The notes beneath the pieces were generated by a model. The model ran no database searches. It was not told where the DNA came from and saw nothing but the letters and a program-made list of their open reading frames with translations. A stretch of DNA of 64,000 nucleotides. Source: Aeromonas bestiarum. Its GTDB lineage: Bacteria > Pseudomonadota > Gammaproteobacteria > Enterobacterales > Aeromonadaceae. The stretch lies in assembly GCF_000819745.1 (NCBI RefSeq), contig NZ_CDDA01000008.1, positions 154,096 through 218,095 on the forward strand. Reading direction: 5' to 3'. Position 1 is the stretch's first letter. Each line of letters opens with the position of its first letter. Position numbers and translations under genes: made by a program. This document shows positions 52,721 to 61,955 of this stretch, piece by piece.

Positions 52721-53020
52721 ATGTGTCCCACTATTGCATTGCCCGGTGACATCGGCACCGGGCGCCATGGGCTTCACCCATCCCCCGTGATCGCCGCCAA
52801 CCCCGATGTTTTCCTCGATGGAAAACCGGTGGCCCGGCAGGGTGATCCGCTGGCCCCTCACGTCAAACCCAACAATCCTCCCCATCCACGCAGCATCTCG
52901 GGAGGCGTCGGCTCCGTGCTGTGCACTTTGCGGCGCAGTGGCAAGCCCATCGCCGTGACCGGCACCGCCATAGGTTGCGGTGGCGTTGTGATTGGCTCTG
53001 GCAGCGGACAGGCAGGATAA
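52721..53020 (+). CDS. PAAR domain tip protein
   Basis: A 99-residue protein of the PAAR family that caps the VgrG spike. HHxxH-like metal positions are present as histidines in GRHGLHPSP and [12 protein letters not shown], and glycine-rich repeats form the cone ([20 protein letters not shown], then [16 protein letters not shown]). AGAGG precedes ATG 52721. The reading frame ends 11 bases before vgrG. No C-terminal toxin is fused; the toxins are elsewhere in the cluster. Confidence 0.88.
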   Translation: MCPTIALPGDIGTGRHGLHPSPVIAANPDVFLDGKPVARQGDPLAPHVKPNNPPHPRSISGGVGSVLCTLRRSGKPIAVTGTAIGCGGVVIGSGSGQAG

Positions 53021-53031
53021 GGAACAGCGTT

Positions 53032-55818
53032 ATGGCAGACAGCACAGGATTACAATTTACCGTCAAGGTGGGGGCGCTGCCCGAGAGCACCTTCGTGGTG
53101 GCCGAGTTTGCGCTGGAAGAGGCGCTGAACGGACCGTTCCAGCTGCGATTGGAATTGGCGAGCCCAGAGCCTGACGTCGACTTCGGCGCCGTGCTGGACC
53201 AGCCGTGCGAACTGCTGGTGTGGTACAACGGCGAGTTGCAGCGGCGGGTGTGCGGGGTCGTGAGTGATTTTGCGCAAGGGGACAGCGGCTTTCGCCGTAC
53301 CCGCTACCAGTTGCGGGTGCAGCCGGCGCTGTGGCGGCTCTCCCTTCGTCACAACTCCCGCATCTTCCAGGCGCAAAAGCCCGATGAAATCCTCAGCATC
53401 CTGCTGCAAGAGCACGGCATCACAGACTACGCCTTTGCGCTCAAAAACGAGCACGCCCAGCGGGAATACTGCGTGCAGTACCGGGAAACCGACCTTGATT
53501 TCGTCAACCGGCTCGCCGCCGAAGAGGGGCTCTTCTACTTCCACGAATTCGACGCAGGCAAACACCGCGTCGTGTTTGCCGACGACGCGGCCGCCCTGAC
53601 CGCCGGCCCCGCGCTCTTCTTCAATCTCGGCAACCGTTCGCTGGAGCAGGGCCCTTACGTGCGCCAGTTCCACTACCGCGAGGCGGTGCGCCCCAGCGAT
53701 GTTGAGCTCAAAGACTACAGCTTCAAGACCCCGGCCTACGGTCTCTCCCACAAGAAGGCGGGAGCTGAGCTGGAACACCAGCGGGGCACCTACCAGCACT
53801 TCGATTTCCCGGGCCGCTACAAGCAGGACGGCAGCGGCAAGGCGTTTGCCCAGCACAGGCTCGATGCGCTGCGCAATGACGCCGTGGCCGGCAGCGGCAA
53901 GTCCAACAGCGCGGCCCTCTTGCCAGGGCAATTCTTCTCGCTAACCGAACACCCGAACGGCAGTCTGAATACCGACTGGCAAATCGTGCGCATCAGCCAC
54001 ACCGGTTTGCAGCCGCAGGCGCTGGAGGAAGAAGGCGGCAGCGGCCCGACCGTCTACCACAACGAATTTGGCGTAGTCAAAGCCAGCACCAGCTGGCGGG
54101 CGCGCATCGGCAGCCCACAGGCCCCTCACAAGCCCATGGTGGACGGCCCGCAAATCGCCATGGTGGTCGGCCCCGAGGGGGAGGAGATTTACTGCGACGA
54201 GCACGGCCGGGTGAAGCTGCAGTTCCCGTGGGACAGATACGGCAGCTCCAACGACCAGAGCTCCTGCTGGGTACGGGTCAGTCAGGGCTGGGCCGGCGGC
54301 CAATATGGCATGATGGCCATCCCGCGCATCGGCCATGAAGTTATCGTCTCTTTTCTGGAAGGGGACCCGGACCAACCGATTGTCACCGGTCGCACCTTCC
54401 ACGCCACCAACCGCCCACCCTACGAGTTGCCGGCCAACAAGACCCGCACCGTGCTGCGCACCGAAACCCACCAGGGCGAAGGCTTCAACGAACTGCGCTT
54501 CGAAGACCAGGCGGGCAAGGAAGAGATTTACATCCACGGTCAGAAAGATCTGAACGTGCTTATCGAGAACGATGCGGTCTGGCATATCAAGCACGACCAG
54601 CACAGCGACATCGACAACGAGCGGGTGACTCGCATCAAAGCCAACGACCACCTGACGGTGGAAGGTGAAAAGCGCGACCAGGTGAAGGCGGACTATTCGC
54701 TGACGGTGGATGCCAGCCTGCACCAGAAGCTGGGGCAGTCCCTGCTGGTGGAAGCAGGAAGCGAGGTACATCACAAGGCGGGCATGAAAATCGTGATGGA
54801 GGCGGGCGCCGAGCTGACCCTGAAAGTGGGTGGCAGCTTTGTGAAGATTGATGCTGGTGGCGTGACCCTCAGTGGTGGCTCCATCAAGATGAACTCGGGT
54901 GGTAGTCCGGGCTCTGGCTCCGGCTGGGCAGGCAAGTCGCCCATCCTGCCGGGCAATGTTGAGGTGCCAGCACCACCTCCGGCAACCTTGCCTGCTCCGG
55001 CCATTCACAAGAGCATGGAGTCCATGGCGCCGCTGGCCAAGCCTTGTCCGCTCGCGCCACCACCACCCGCCCCACCCCAGTTTGCCGGGGGACCACCAGT
55101 GCCACCACCCGCCCCACCCCAGCTTGCCGGAGGGCCATCGATGCCACCGCCGCCACCACCCGTTGTGGCCAAAGGGGAGGGCAAAAAGCCGGCAAAGAAG
55201 TGGGCGACGGTAGAGATATCCAAAGCGGATGAAGCGCTCAGATACTATTCGGCGCAGGGATATACGCTGCTCAATAACTATTTGCGGGATCGCCCCTACA
55301 AGCAGCGAGAGGCCATCGATACCCTGCTTAGCCGCAGTTATTTGAATGATGAACCGACATCCGCGAGTGAGTTCGACCAGGCAATGAAGGCCTATGTTGC
55401 CGATGTGGAGGCTGGTCTGGCGAAATTGCCGGCCTCACCCGATTTGGACTTCGTGTACCGGGGGTTGGCGCTGGACAAGCCGGAGCTTGCAGCCCTGAAA
55501 GATCAGTTTACCGGGGTGGGCAATATCGTTGTTGAGCCAGGATTCATGAGTACCTCACCGGACAAGGCCTGGGTCAACGATACCTTGTTGAGGATCCGCC
55601 TGCCTGCCGGTCATGGTGGCCGTCTGCTGGGAGACGCTGCGCACTTCAAGGGGGAAGCGGAAATGCTGTTTCCGACCCAGACCAGACTCAGGGTCGATCG
55701 GGTGGTTTCCTCCATGAGCGGCGATTTTGACTCCTTGCTCAATACGATTCCAACCTCTGACAATGCATCGGACAACCGCAGCAGGATCAAGCGACTGATT
55801 GAGGTTTCCGTATTATGA
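53032..55818 (+). CDS. vgrG1: VgrG spike protein with C-terminal ADP-ribosyltransferase domain
   Basis: A 928-residue evolved VgrG. Residues about 1-340 are the gp27-like part. About 345-480 is the OB-fold neck, including [13 protein letters not shown] and [20 protein letters not shown]. The beta-helical needle region follows to about 650, then a Pro-rich linker (about 672-713), then a C-terminal enzyme domain. That domain has the ADP-ribosyltransferase triad: Arg810 (VYRGLAL), Ser840-Thr-Ser (GFMSTS) and Glu875-Ala-Glu877. A. hydrophila VgrG1 with a VIP-2-type domain ADP-ribosylates host actin (Suarez and colleagues, 2010), and this looks like its homologue. ATG 53032 follows AAGGA; a longer frame overlapping the PAAR gene is not used. 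Confidence 0.95.
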   Translation: MADSTGLQFTVKVGALPESTFVVAEFALEEALNGPFQLRLELASPEPDVDFGAVLDQPCELLVWYNGELQRRVCGVVSDFAQGDSGFRRTRYQLRVQPALWRLSLRHNSRIFQAQKPDEILSILLQEHGITDYAFALKNEHAQREYCVQYRETDLDFVNRLAAEEGLFYFHEFDAGKHRVVFADDAAALTAGPALFFNLGNRSLEQGPYVRQFHYREAVRPSDVELKDYSFKTPAYGLSHKKAGAELEHQRGTYQHFDFPGRYKQDGSGKAFAQHRLDALRNDAVAGSGKSNSAALLPGQFFSLTEHPNGSLNTDWQIVRISHTGLQPQALEEEGGSGPTVYHNEFGVVKASTSWRARIGSPQAPHKPMVDGPQIAMVVGPEGEEIYCDEHGRVKLQFPWDRYGSSNDQSSCWVRVSQGWAGGQYGMMAIPRIGHEVIVSFLEGDPDQPIVTGRTFHATNRPPYELPANKTRTVLRTETHQGEGFNELRFEDQAGKEEIYIHGQKDLNVLIENDAVWHIKHDQHSDIDNERVTRIKANDHLTVEGEKRDQVKADYSLTVDASLHQKLGQSLLVEAGSEVHHKAGMKIVMEAGAELTLKVGGSFVKIDAGGVTLSGGSIKMNSGGSPGSGSGWAGKSPILPGNVEVPAPPPATLPAPAIHKSMESMAPLAKPCPLAPPPPAPPQFAGGPPVPPPAPPQLAGGPSMPPPPPPVVAKGEGKKPAKKWATVEISKADEALRYYSAQGYTLLNNYLRDRPYKQREAIDTLLSRSYLNDEPTSASEFDQAMKAYVADVEAGLAKLPASPDLDFVYRGLALDKPELAALKDQFTGVGNIVVEPGFMSTSPDKAWVNDTLLRIRLPAGHGGRLLGDAAHFKGEAEMLFPTQTRLRVDRVVSSMSGDFDSLLNTIPTSDNASDNRSRIKRLIEVSVL
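55060..55143 (+). repeat. Tandem 42-bp repeat coding the VgrG proline-rich linker
   Basis: Two copies, offset by 42 bases, encode [14 protein letters not shown] and [14 protein letters not shown]; a third, degenerate Pro run follows (PPPPPPVV). It joins the spike to the ADP-ribosyltransferase and is expected to vary in copy number. Confidence 0.85.
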
Positions 55819-56615
55819 CGTTATCTGATTGGCTCGCTGGCAAGCAAGCGGGTGAAATATATGCTGTCATCGATGGAGCCCTGGCGGCGTCAGCCGTGGC
55901 AGATTTCTATACATATGACGGAGAGAATGCCAATCCACTTTTTGCCGGTACCGCTTTCGATGAACAGTCTGCGTTGGGGCCCTGGTTGCTGCCTGCCCCT
56001 TCCACTGAGTTCATGATTGCCAATCCCGCCCTGAGCTGCTTCTACCTGATCAGCGACCAATCAGTGGAGCAGATCCGCCGCCATTGGCAGAGCCTGATAG
56101 AAGCGATACGCGAGGGAGAAGCTGTCTGGTTTCGTTTCTCTGACCCACGCATTTTCCTGCCGATGCTCAGCGCCATGACCCCTGATGAACGCGATAGTGT
56201 GCTGGGGCCCTGTTCCGGGCTCTGGATCCATGGCAAGGCCTTCTCTCGCACGCCTCATGCCCGGTTCCAACCCGCATTGCAAAGCCCCTGGTTTCATATC
56301 CGGCCTCATCACCTGGCTGGACTCTACGACGAGAACCGTCATGCCTACATCTTGCGGCGGCGGTTATGGCAGACCATGACGGCTATGATGGAGCGCCATC
56401 CCGACCCGGCCGGGACCATTTTACCCACCCTCAAACAGGCCAATCAGGATGGGCTGCAAGAGGATGTGCGGGATGGTGTGGTGGCTGGCACCTTGGCCTT
56501 GCAGGCCAATTTGCCTCTTGAAGAGATACGGGTGCCTTTGATGCTGACCGACGATGAGCTGGTGCAGGTAGCAAACTGGCTGAACAAACATCACGAATTG
56601 ACAGGAGTATCCTGA
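55815..56615 (+). CDS. DUF4123 T6SS effector adaptor/chaperone
   Basis: A 266-residue DUF4123 protein (TAP-1/Tec type). It starts with [20 protein letters not shown], contains PWLLPA and FEIxx-type strands, and [20 protein letters not shown] plus [15 protein letters not shown] are family features. DUF4123 proteins load an adjacent effector onto its cognate VgrG. It overlaps vgrG by four bases and the phospholipase gene by one base, so the three are made together. The client is most likely the DUF2235 protein. Confidence 0.9.
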   Translation: MTLSDWLAGKQAGEIYAVIDGALAASAVADFYTYDGENANPLFAGTAFDEQSALGPWLLPAPSTEFMIANPALSCFYLISDQSVEQIRRHWQSLIEAIREGEAVWFRFSDPRIFLPMLSAMTPDERDSVLGPCSGLWIHGKAFSRTPHARFQPALQSPWFHIRPHHLAGLYDENRHAYILRRRLWQTMTAMMERHPDPAGTILPTLKQANQDGLQEDVRDGVVAGTLALQANLPLEEIRVPLMLTDDELVQVANWLNKHHELTGVS

Positions 56616-58615
56616 TGGCGGCAGATCCCCACTGTATCCCTTGCGAACGTTATGATAACTGGATAGAGATAGACGTTCGTGATGAGCACAACTGTTCGTT
56701 CAAGGGGCTCAAGGCGACTTTGACTGACGAAACAGGCAAGTCAGAGACGGTCACCCTGAAGGATGGACCCACCCTGGTACGAGGTTTTGCAGTTGGCCCG
56801 GTGACAGTAAAAATCGAGACGCCAGCCTGGCTCAAGGCGGCGCAATCCCGTGAGGCCCTCAAGGAGGGTGAGGTCACACAGGTACTCGCCTATACAGACA
56901 AGCTCTTCGGGCACTGCGACGTCAAACGAGAGCACATCAAGGTGACCTCAGGCGACCTTTGCCTCACTGAACCAGAGCAGCCACTACCGGGAGGACATCA
57001 GGCAGAACAGGCTCAGCCTCCCCGCTTTTTCACCAAGCACTCCTATGTAATTGAAGTGAAGGGCTATCAGCTTACCACCCTGCGCATCGGGGTGTTTTTT
57101 GACGGCACGGGTAACAACACCCACAACGCCCAGGCGGGGTTGCAAAAAGTAGAGCAGTGGCTTCTGGAAACCTGCTCAGATCCGGCGCAGCGGGAGAAAG
57201 AGCTACAGGGCTGCCAGATGGGGCAAAGCCCGGTTGAAGGTAGCTCCGCCAATGATGTGACCAATGTGGGCAAGTTGTTTGAGCAATATGACATCGCAGC
57301 AGGCCCGTTGGTGGCTCACAGCTATATCAGTGGTATTGGGACTCGCGACCCAATCGCAGGAGAAAATGGCCCTGAATATCGTTCGGATGACACCCTGACC
57401 CAGGGATTTGATCTCGATTTTGGTGGGGAGAACACCTCCATCATTGGCAAAGTGACGCTAGCTTGTACAGATACAATTCTGATGGGTATTCACGATGATC
57501 TTCGTGACGTTTTACCAAGTGTCGACTGCATCCATCGCATCGTATTCGATGTGTTTGGCTTTAGTCGGGGCGCAGCTGCCGCCCGCCATTTCGTCAATGT
57601 TATCGACCAAAAAGCCGATCACCCCTTGGTGCAAGCTATGGCGAATAGCCCGGATATTCACCTCAAGGCAGGTTTTGATTGGGCTAGCCGCGACGATGTA
57701 CGCTTTACCTTTGTGGGCCTGTTCGATACCGTAGTTTCCTCTTATAACCGCAGTGTCAATGTTCAACTCAAAGCGGATTGCGCAGAGCGGGTGGTACATC
57801 TCACCGCGCTGGATGAGGTGCGTAAATACTTCCCGCTATCACGTATTACAGAAGATGCCGCAGGCACCAGTACTCCTGCTCACTTTACTGAGCTGGCGCT
57901 ACCGGGAGCTCACTCTGACATAGGCGGCGGTTACTATAGCCGCTGGAGCTTGAGCAATCCCAATAGCGATCCTGCCCTGATCGAGCGCATCGAGCTGGAA
58001 CGTTTTATGAGTGTGGAAGCTGTTACAACACCAGATGCCGAGAGCCTTGCCTATCAAAAAGCCAAGGCGTATGCCGACGAGAAAAGAACGTTGGGCTGGG
58101 TCACTCGTATCAACCCCAACCTGCCTCGTGGCGCTGTGCCGCCGCTGGGGGCGATCAGCCTAAAACCTTACTCCTTCCGGCGTCCCGAGGGAAAAAATGG
58201 CACAGGCCCCGGCAAAAAGTCGGTCTATGTGGAGGTACTGATGAGCAGAGTGGTTGAGGGGGAATACTCCCGTATTCCGCTGCATATGATGGTTGAGGCG
58301 GGCCGCGCCGTAGGGGTGCCGTTTAAAGCATGGATGCCGGAAGATAGGGCATTGCAGCTTGAGCCGCTCTCTATCAGACGGCCAGAGGCTGACTTGAAAA
58401 CGTTGGATAAACTCTGGGCGCTATCAGCTATCGAACAGAAGGTTGCCAAGAACTTGACCCATCAATTATCGCCCGATGTTTACCGTGCCTTGCGTCGTGA
58501 CTATCTGCACCACAGTGCCAGCAACCAGGGCATCGCCAATCCGGCCAATACCAATAAATACGAACCGAGTATCAGTAAGGAGAGGCGCAAACTGATAGGG
58601 AACAAGGTGTCATGA
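56615..58615 (+). CDS. Tle1-type T6SS phospholipase effector (DUF2235)
   Basis: A 666-residue alpha/beta hydrolase. After an N-terminal region (about 1-150) that could bind the adaptor or spike, the DUF2235 domain begins at LRIGVFFDGTGNN. The catalytic triad can be placed: Ser317 in the nucleophile elbow GFSRG, Asp371 in GLFDTV and His433 in PGAHSDIGGG. Tle1 enzymes hydrolyse phospholipids of target membranes from the periplasmic side. No signal peptide is present, as expected for a T6SS cargo. It sits between the DUF4123 adaptor and the putative immunity lipoproteins, with four-base overlap. Confidence 0.9.
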   Translation: MAADPHCIPCERYDNWIEIDVRDEHNCSFKGLKATLTDETGKSETVTLKDGPTLVRGFAVGPVTVKIETPAWLKAAQSREALKEGEVTQVLAYTDKLFGHCDVKREHIKVTSGDLCLTEPEQPLPGGHQAEQAQPPRFFTKHSYVIEVKGYQLTTLRIGVFFDGTGNNTHNAQAGLQKVEQWLLETCSDPAQREKELQGCQMGQSPVEGSSANDVTNVGKLFEQYDIAAGPLVAHSYISGIGTRDPIAGENGPEYRSDDTLTQGFDLDFGGENTSIIGKVTLACTDTILMGIHDDLRDVLPSVDCIHRIVFDVFGFSRGAAAARHFVNVIDQKADHPLVQAMANSPDIHLKAGFDWASRDDVRFTFVGLFDTVVSSYNRSVNVQLKADCAERVVHLTALDEVRKYFPLSRITEDAAGTSTPAHFTELALPGAHSDIGGGYYSRWSLSNPNSDPALIERIELERFMSVEAVTTPDAESLAYQKAKAYADEKRTLGWVTRINPNLPRGAVPPLGAISLKPYSFRRPEGKNGTGPGKKSVYVEVLMSRVVEGEYSRIPLHMMVEAGRAVGVPFKAWMPEDRALQLEPLSIRRPEADLKTLDKLWALSAIEQKVAKNLTHQLSPDVYRALRRDYLHHSASNQGIANPANTNKYEPSISKERRKLIGNKVS

Positions 58616-59316
58616 TGTTAAAGCGATGGATGTTAGTGCTTGGCCTGCTTTGTCCCTTGTTGGCTTGTGCTGCGGATGCACAGCTCAAACCTTTTTCTTG
58701 GCGTTATGGTACAGGCAGCAATATAGATCTTACTAAGAACACCAAGACCGAGTTCTATCTTGGAGGGAAACCGGTTTATGCCGACCGTCTGGCTGGGGGC
58801 GGGGCTGGAGGTCTGCTTGCTGACCGAATCAAGGGGCAGCGTTACTATTGGGCGGGCGGCGGTGGCCTGCCTACCGATGGTGTTCCCGTCCCCGATAAAG
58901 CTGTGATTGAGATGGTTTCGTTCCATGATCGCAAGCGCTACCGCATCAAGGTGGATTTACCTACCGACCTAGAGCAGAAAATGCGTCAGGTGTATTTAGT
59001 CGAAGGACGTCATGATAGACGAAATCGCCTCTACTTTGGTTTAGCTCCAGGTGGTTATTTCGAGGTCCTGCTAACAGGAGGAGGATTGCAACTCAGTCCT
59101 GACCTACTGCTCGCCCGTGGTATCGCCGAAGTTGTGACCGATGATTGGTATGACCAGAGAGTACCGATAGCGCGCCAATATGGTATGGATGATTTCGACA
59201 AGAAATATGGTGAGCTATTCAAGCAATACCCAGTTCCTAACGGAATGGATTGGGCTCCTATCATGGACGCCTACCGTGCCAAGCAGCCCAAGACAGATAT
59301 AAACCCGGTGCGATGA
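58612..59316 (+). CDS. DUF2931 lipoprotein, probable T6SS immunity protein (copy 1)
   Basis: A 234-residue precursor with a lipoprotein signal (LLCPLLAC, modified Cys near residue 19). The mature part contains MVSFHDRKRYRIKVDLP, LAPGGYFEVLLTG, SPDLLLARGIAE and WAPIMDAYRAKQPKTDINPV. These blocks recur in the next gene, so the two are paralogues. Its periplasmic location matches the site of phospholipase action; immunity to the preceding Tle1 enzyme is inferred from position. A four-base overlap couples it to the effector gene. Confidence 0.8.
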   Translation: MMLKRWMLVLGLLCPLLACAADAQLKPFSWRYGTGSNIDLTKNTKTEFYLGGKPVYADRLAGGGAGGLLADRIKGQRYYWAGGGGLPTDGVPVPDKAVIEMVSFHDRKRYRIKVDLPTDLEQKMRQVYLVEGRHDRRNRLYFGLAPGGYFEVLLTGGGLQLSPDLLLARGIAEVVTDDWYDQRVPIARQYGMDDFDKKYGELFKQYPVPNGMDWAPIMDAYRAKQPKTDINPVR

Positions 59317-60026
59317 TGGCATCAATGCGCACACTCCTATTACTGCTGCTGTTGCCACTAGTCACTGCTTGTCAGGCGGCCCCCACAGGCCCCAAACAAC
59401 TGGACTGGCGCCATATGGTGGGTTCGAACGCTGATGAGTTATGGGTGACTGAGGTGCTCTTTTATCGTCAAGGCAAGTTGGTGGATGCCTCAACCAATGG
59501 GGCTCTACGCTCAGTTAGCGCCAACTCGTTAAAAGAGAAAGATTACCGCTGGAGCATAGGCAAGGGCCGCCGTGATATTCACCCCGCCCCCGATCGGGTA
59601 GAAGTGGAGTGGATTTCATTCCATGACAAAAAGCGCTATCGCATTAGCCTAGCGTTGCCAGCAGAACTGGAAAGCATGATTGCGCAGCCTTATCGCATCA
59701 AGGTAAAAGACGAATGGCGTGAAGTACGCCGCGATAATATTGGCTTAGGCATGGCCACCGGCGGCTATGTGGAAGCATTTATAACCAATGCCAAAGTGAA
59801 GCCTGATATCCTGCTGGCTAGAGGGATTGCTAAGGAAATTCAAACCTCGCAAGACAAGGAAAATCCAGTCACCAAAGTATACAAAGAGTGGTTTGACGAT
59901 TTTGATAAAGCATACGGTAATGCCTACAAGCAATATCCCACTCCCAGTGGTATGGCCTGGGCTCCCATCATGGATGCTTATCGTGCTGCCCAACCCGTCA
60001 CCGATGTGAATCCTGTGTCTGAATAA
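59313..60026 (+). CDS. DUF2931 lipoprotein, probable T6SS immunity protein (copy 2)
   Basis: A 237-residue precursor with lipobox LPLVTAC. Blocks shared with copy 1 are WISFHDKKRYRISLALP, MATGGYVEAFI, KPDILLARGIAKE and WAPIMDAYRAAQPVTDVNPV, while the other regions have diverged. GC content is visibly low (23 G/C in 60 bases at 59881-59940) compared with neighbours, which suggests transfer. It overlaps copy 1 by four bases, is the last gene of the cluster and is followed by a terminator. Starts at the second or third ATG (59316, 59325) are also possible. Confidence 0.8.
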   Translation: MMASMRTLLLLLLLPLVTACQAAPTGPKQLDWRHMVGSNADELWVTEVLFYRQGKLVDASTNGALRSVSANSLKEKDYRWSIGKGRRDIHPAPDRVEVEWISFHDKKRYRISLALPAELESMIAQPYRIKVKDEWREVRRDNIGLGMATGGYVEAFITNAKVKPDILLARGIAKEIQTSQDKENPVTKVYKEWFDDFDKAYGNAYKQYPTPSGMAWAPIMDAYRAAQPVTDVNPVSE

Positions 60027-60114
60027 CGATTTTGTTTCATCTCAACCGGCGATAAAGGTGAGCTGAATTATTAAGTAGACCAATATTTGTACGCTATGTA
60101 ATACGGCACCAATG

Positions 60115-60144
60115 CCCCCATCTGCCTATGGCGATGGGGGTTTT
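60115..60144 (+). terminator. Terminator of the T6SS cluster
   Basis: A stem CCCCCATC / GATGGGGG followed by TTTT, 88 bases past the last immunity gene. Confidence 0.82.
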
Positions 60145-60154
60145 GGTTTGTCTT

Positions 60155-61039
60155 TCAATGATGGCCAGGGATCAACCCTATCAGGTGCTGCAGGCTTTTC
60201 TGGCGTGGATGGCGACGGGTGGCGAGGCTGATGCGGGTGGTGAGCGGTTCATCGGCGATGGGGTGATAGCTGACGCCGTGGGGGTGCAGCTCGCTGACCG
60301 AGCGCGGGATGATGGCAACCCCGAAACCGGCCTGCACCATGCCGACGGTGGAGATCACCTGCGGGCTCTGGCTACCGAGCCGAGGGCTGAAACCGGCCCG
60401 CTGGCAGCGTTGGGTGATGGCATCGTGCAGGCCCGGCCCGAGCTCGCGCGGGAACAGGATGAAGGGGTCTGCCGCCAGAGCCTCGATGGCGATGGCGCTC
60501 GTGCTTGCCAGCGGGTGGTGCGGGGGGAGGGCGATCAGCATCTCCTCCTCATCGATGAGGTGGTGAGTCAGCGCCGAGCTGCTGCTGCACGGCAGGCGCA
60601 GGATGGCGGCATCCAGCTCCTCGCTCATCAGGTCGCGCACCAGATTGGGCATGCTGTTCTCGATGGGATGCAGGCTCACCTCTGGCCAGGCCTGGCGAAA
60701 GTCGTGGATCAGGCGCAGCACACTCGGGTGCAGCACAGTGGAGCCGGCAAAGCCCAGGCGCAGGGAGCCGAGCTGACCTCGGGCGATGCGCTGGGCCTTC
60801 TGCATGGCCTGCTCGGTTTGCGACAGTATGCCCTTGGCATCCTGATAGAGGCTCAGCCCCGCCTCGGTCAGCTCCACACTGCGGGTCAGCCGGTGAAACA
60901 GCGGCGTGCCCACCTCTTGTTCAAATTTGCGGATCTGCTGGCTGAGGGGCGGCTGGGCCATGCCCAGCGCCTCGGCCGCCTTGGTAAAGCTCTGCTTCTC
61001 TGCCACGGCTACCAGGTAGCGCAGGTAACGAAATTCCAT
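60155..61039 (-). CDS. budR: LysR-family regulator of acetoin genes (BudR/AlsR type)
   Basis: A 294-residue LysR regulator. The N-terminal helix-turn-helix (RYLVAVAEKQSFTKAAEALG, AQPPLSQQIRKFE) and the effector domain (LGSLRLGFAGSTVLHPSVLR, GFGVAIIPRSVSEL) are complete. It is divergent from budA with a 109-bp shared region. This is the standard arrangement in which the regulator responds to acetate and activates budAB. The name rests on position and overall pattern. Confidence 0.85.
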   Translation of the reverse strand: MEFRYLRYLVAVAEKQSFTKAAEALGMAQPPLSQQIRKFEQEVGTPLFHRLTRSVELTEAGLSLYQDAKGILSQTEQAMQKAQRIARGQLGSLRLGFAGSTVLHPSVLRLIHDFRQAWPEVSLHPIENSMPNLVRDLMSEELDAAILRLPCSSSSALTHHLIDEEEMLIALPPHHPLASTSAIAIEALAADPFILFPRELGPGLHDAITQRCQRAGFSPRLGSQSPQVISTVGMVQAGFGVAIIPRSVSELHPHGVSYHPIADEPLTTRISLATRRHPRQKSLQHLIGLIPGHH

Positions 61040-61148
61040 ATCTGGTACGTCTCGAAGCTGATGGGTTTGGATATTGGTATCAAAGTGTGATCTTGGTCAC
61101 TATTGAATCCTGATTTGCCAACCTAACAGGATTGGAGGTTAAATCCAA

Positions 61149-61928
61149 ATGGAAACCCATACACAGTGTGACTGTGCCATCGAGATCAGCCAGCAGTTTG
61201 CTCGCTGGCAAGCCCGTCAGGGTGGTGGCGAGGTCTATCAGAGCTCCTTGATGAGCGCCCTGCTGGCCGGCGTCTATGAGGGCGAGACCACCATGGCCGA
61301 TCTGCTGCGCCACGGCGACTTTGGTCTTGGCACCTTCAACCGGCTCGACGGCGAGCTGATTGCGTTCGAGCGCCAGATCCATCAACTCAAGGCCGATGGC
61401 TCGGCCCGTCCGGCCCAGGCCGGCCAGAAAACCCCGTTTGCGGTGATGACTCACTTTCGACCCTGTCTGGAGCGCCGCTTCGATCACCCCCTCAGCCGCG
61501 ACGAGATCCATCAGTGGATCGATCAGCTGGTGGGCACCGACAACGTCTTCGTCGCCTTTCGCCTCGATGGTCTGTTTGAGCAGGCCCAGGTGCGCACAGT
61601 GCCCTGCCAGACTCCCCCCTACAAGCCCATGCTGCAGGCCATAGAGGCACAGCCGTTGTTCTCGTTCAGCCAGCGGCGCGGCACCCTGGTGGGCTTTCGC
61701 TGCCCACCCTTCGTGCAGGGGATCAATGTGGCCGGCTATCACGAACATTTCATCACCGAAGATCGCAAGGGCGGTGGTCACATCCTCGATTACGCCATGG
61801 GCCACGGCCAGTTGCAGTTGTCTGTGGTTCAGCATCTCAACATAGAGCTGCCGCGCAACCCTGCTTTTCAACAGGCTGACCTCAATCCCGCCGATCTGGA
61901 CCGCGCCATCCGCGCTGCCGAAGGCTAA
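61149..61928 (+). CDS. budA: Alpha-acetolactate decarboxylase
   Basis: A 259-residue zinc enzyme that converts 2-acetolactate to (R)-acetoin. The zinc ligands are visible as His198 and His200 in GYHEHF and His211 in GGGHIL; catalytic Glu and Arg residues lie in the flanking segments. GTFNRLDGELIAF near the N-terminus is typical. GGAGG lies upstream. It is divergent from the LysR regulator and followed 27 bases later by budB. Confidence 0.96.
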   Translation: METHTQCDCAIEISQQFARWQARQGGGEVYQSSLMSALLAGVYEGETTMADLLRHGDFGLGTFNRLDGELIAFERQIHQLKADGSARPAQAGQKTPFAVMTHFRPCLERRFDHPLSRDEIHQWIDQLVGTDNVFVAFRLDGLFEQAQVRTVPCQTPPYKPMLQAIEAQPLFSFSQRRGTLVGFRCPPFVQGINVAGYHEHFITEDRKGGGHILDYAMGHGQLQLSVVQHLNIELPRNPAFQQADLNPADLDRAIRAAEG

Positions 61929-61955
61929 TCCCTTCGCTTACAAGGAGTTATTCTC

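Noticed and set aside
52921..53031. Extended vgrG start overlapping the PAAR gene
   Set aside because: The ATG at 53032 has AAGGA and begins the conserved VgrG N-terminus; the extension is Arg/Trp-rich out-of-frame PAAR sequence.
50697..60144. T6SS cluster as an integrative island inserted at tRNA-Ser
   Set aside because: No integrase is present and I could not see a repeat of the tRNA 3' end at the far side. The LuxR gene and terminators are intact, so tRNA proximity alone is not evidence.
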